From assembly GCA_019748195.1 (NCBI GenBank), contig JAIEPW010000021.1, positions 24,118 through 88,117 on the forward strand: 64,000 nucleotides of DNA, written 5' to 3'. Positions 63,772 through 64,000 of the stretch are shown here, piece by piece; within the stretch, counting starts at the first letter, position 1, and every line of letters begins with the position of its first letter. The notes beneath the pieces were generated by a model. That model saw only the letters and a program-made list of their open reading frames with translations, ran no database searches and had not been told where the DNA came from. A program made the translations under genes and the position numbers. Source of the DNA: Bryobacteraceae bacterium (GTDB lineage: Bacteria > Acidobacteriota > Terriglobia > Bryobacterales > Bryobacteraceae).

Positions 63772-64000
63772 TCGAAGCGAAACCACTCCAGACCATCGAG
63801 CAGTTCTCCGAAGCCGTGCGCCTGCAGCAGGAGATCTGGGGATTCGCCGACCGCGACCTGATTCCGCTGCGCGTCTTCGCCGTGGCCACCAAGATCGGCG
63901 GCCAGGCGTTTGGCGGCTTTGACGGCGACCGCATGGCCGGCTTCTGCCTCGCCTTCCCGGCCATGAAACCGGCCGGCAACATGCCCTACCTGCACTCGCA
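63768..64000 (+). CDS. GNAT-like acetyltransferase (COG3375 type), 3' end outside window
   Basis: The 77 visible codons begin MIEAKPLQTIEQFSEAVRLQ, then EIWGFADRDLIPLRVFAVAT and GGQAFGGFDGDRMAGFCLAF. The QxEIWGF...D..P...FxVAxKIGGQ pattern is the start of a GNAT subgroup I recall as COG3375. The gene overlaps the mazG stop (ATGA) and runs out of the window. Confidence 0.8.
   Translation, partial: MIEAKPLQTIEQFSEAVRLQQEIWGFADRDLIPLRVFAVATKIGGQAFGGFDGDRMAGFCLAFPAMKPAGNMPYLHS

Overview
The window is GC-rich, densely coded chromosomal DNA from a Gram-negative-type bacterium, most likely an acidobacterium of the Solibacter/Bryobacter kind. The evidence is the mix of families. There is an ADOP-like MacB/FtsX permease, a TonB-dependent receptor with an N-terminal carboxypeptidase-like domain, and two PEP-CTERM proteins. 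There is also a zinc-ribbon Ser/Thr kinase with a large membrane tail, a YpdA-type bacillithiol reductase, a TatT lipoprotein, and LpxD, which implies lipid A. The taxonomic call is inference. No rRNA, tRNA, insertion sequence, prophage or CRISPR array was seen.

Layout. 1-6.9 kb: glutamate synthase large subunit (cut by the left edge), divergent from a LysR regulator with a well-formed shared control region, then a Ctp-type S41 protease. 6.9-13 kb: a receptor-like Ser/Thr kinase and a radical SAM/SPASM protein, divergent from a class II photolyase and a TIGR01777 epimerase. 13-21 kb: a tightly packed leftward operon (DUF6526, lpxD, LOG protein, SpoIIE phosphatase, K+ channel, Nnr, tsaE), headed by a cyclase-family gene. 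21-27.3 kb: small secreted proteins (lipocalin, DinB-like, META/DUF4377), a transpeptidase-only PBP, YjbQ, 3-methyladenine glycosylase and a Cys/Met/His-rich exported peptide. 27.4-34 kb: two PEP-CTERM proteins flanking a MocR regulator and a five-PAS histidine kinase with its response regulator.

34-46.5 kb: TatT lipoprotein, alcohol dehydrogenase, HhH protein, threonine synthase, YpdA, AlaS, crotonase, a PIN toxin/antitoxin pair, an ATP-grasp ligase beside a Tat-exported amine oxidase, and an acyl-CoA dehydrogenase. 46.5-50 kb: a decayed BrnT-like toxin locus with operator and antitoxin still intact, then a cobalamin riboswitch controlling a BtuB-like receptor. 50-55 kb: an ABC-F ATPase linked to an ADOP permease through a 44-codon reading frame that overlaps both, with a divergent MetR-like regulator. 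55-64 kb: D-aminoacylase family hydrolase, a second threonine synthase-like enzyme, DUF1330, a cytochrome c/copper-monooxygenase-fold protein, fliW-csrA, ribF with an MBL hydrolase, DUF1844 and GNAT genes, mazG and a GNAT cut by the right edge.

Most of the content is core metabolism and housekeeping. The candidates I found most worth following are the 44-codon coupled frame in front of the ABC-F gene, the toxin-dead BrnT locus with preserved operator, the palindromic AGTACT elements near both PEP-CTERM genes, the GYY selectivity filter in the K+ channel, and the isolated fliW-csrA pair. None amounts to a demonstrated new system.
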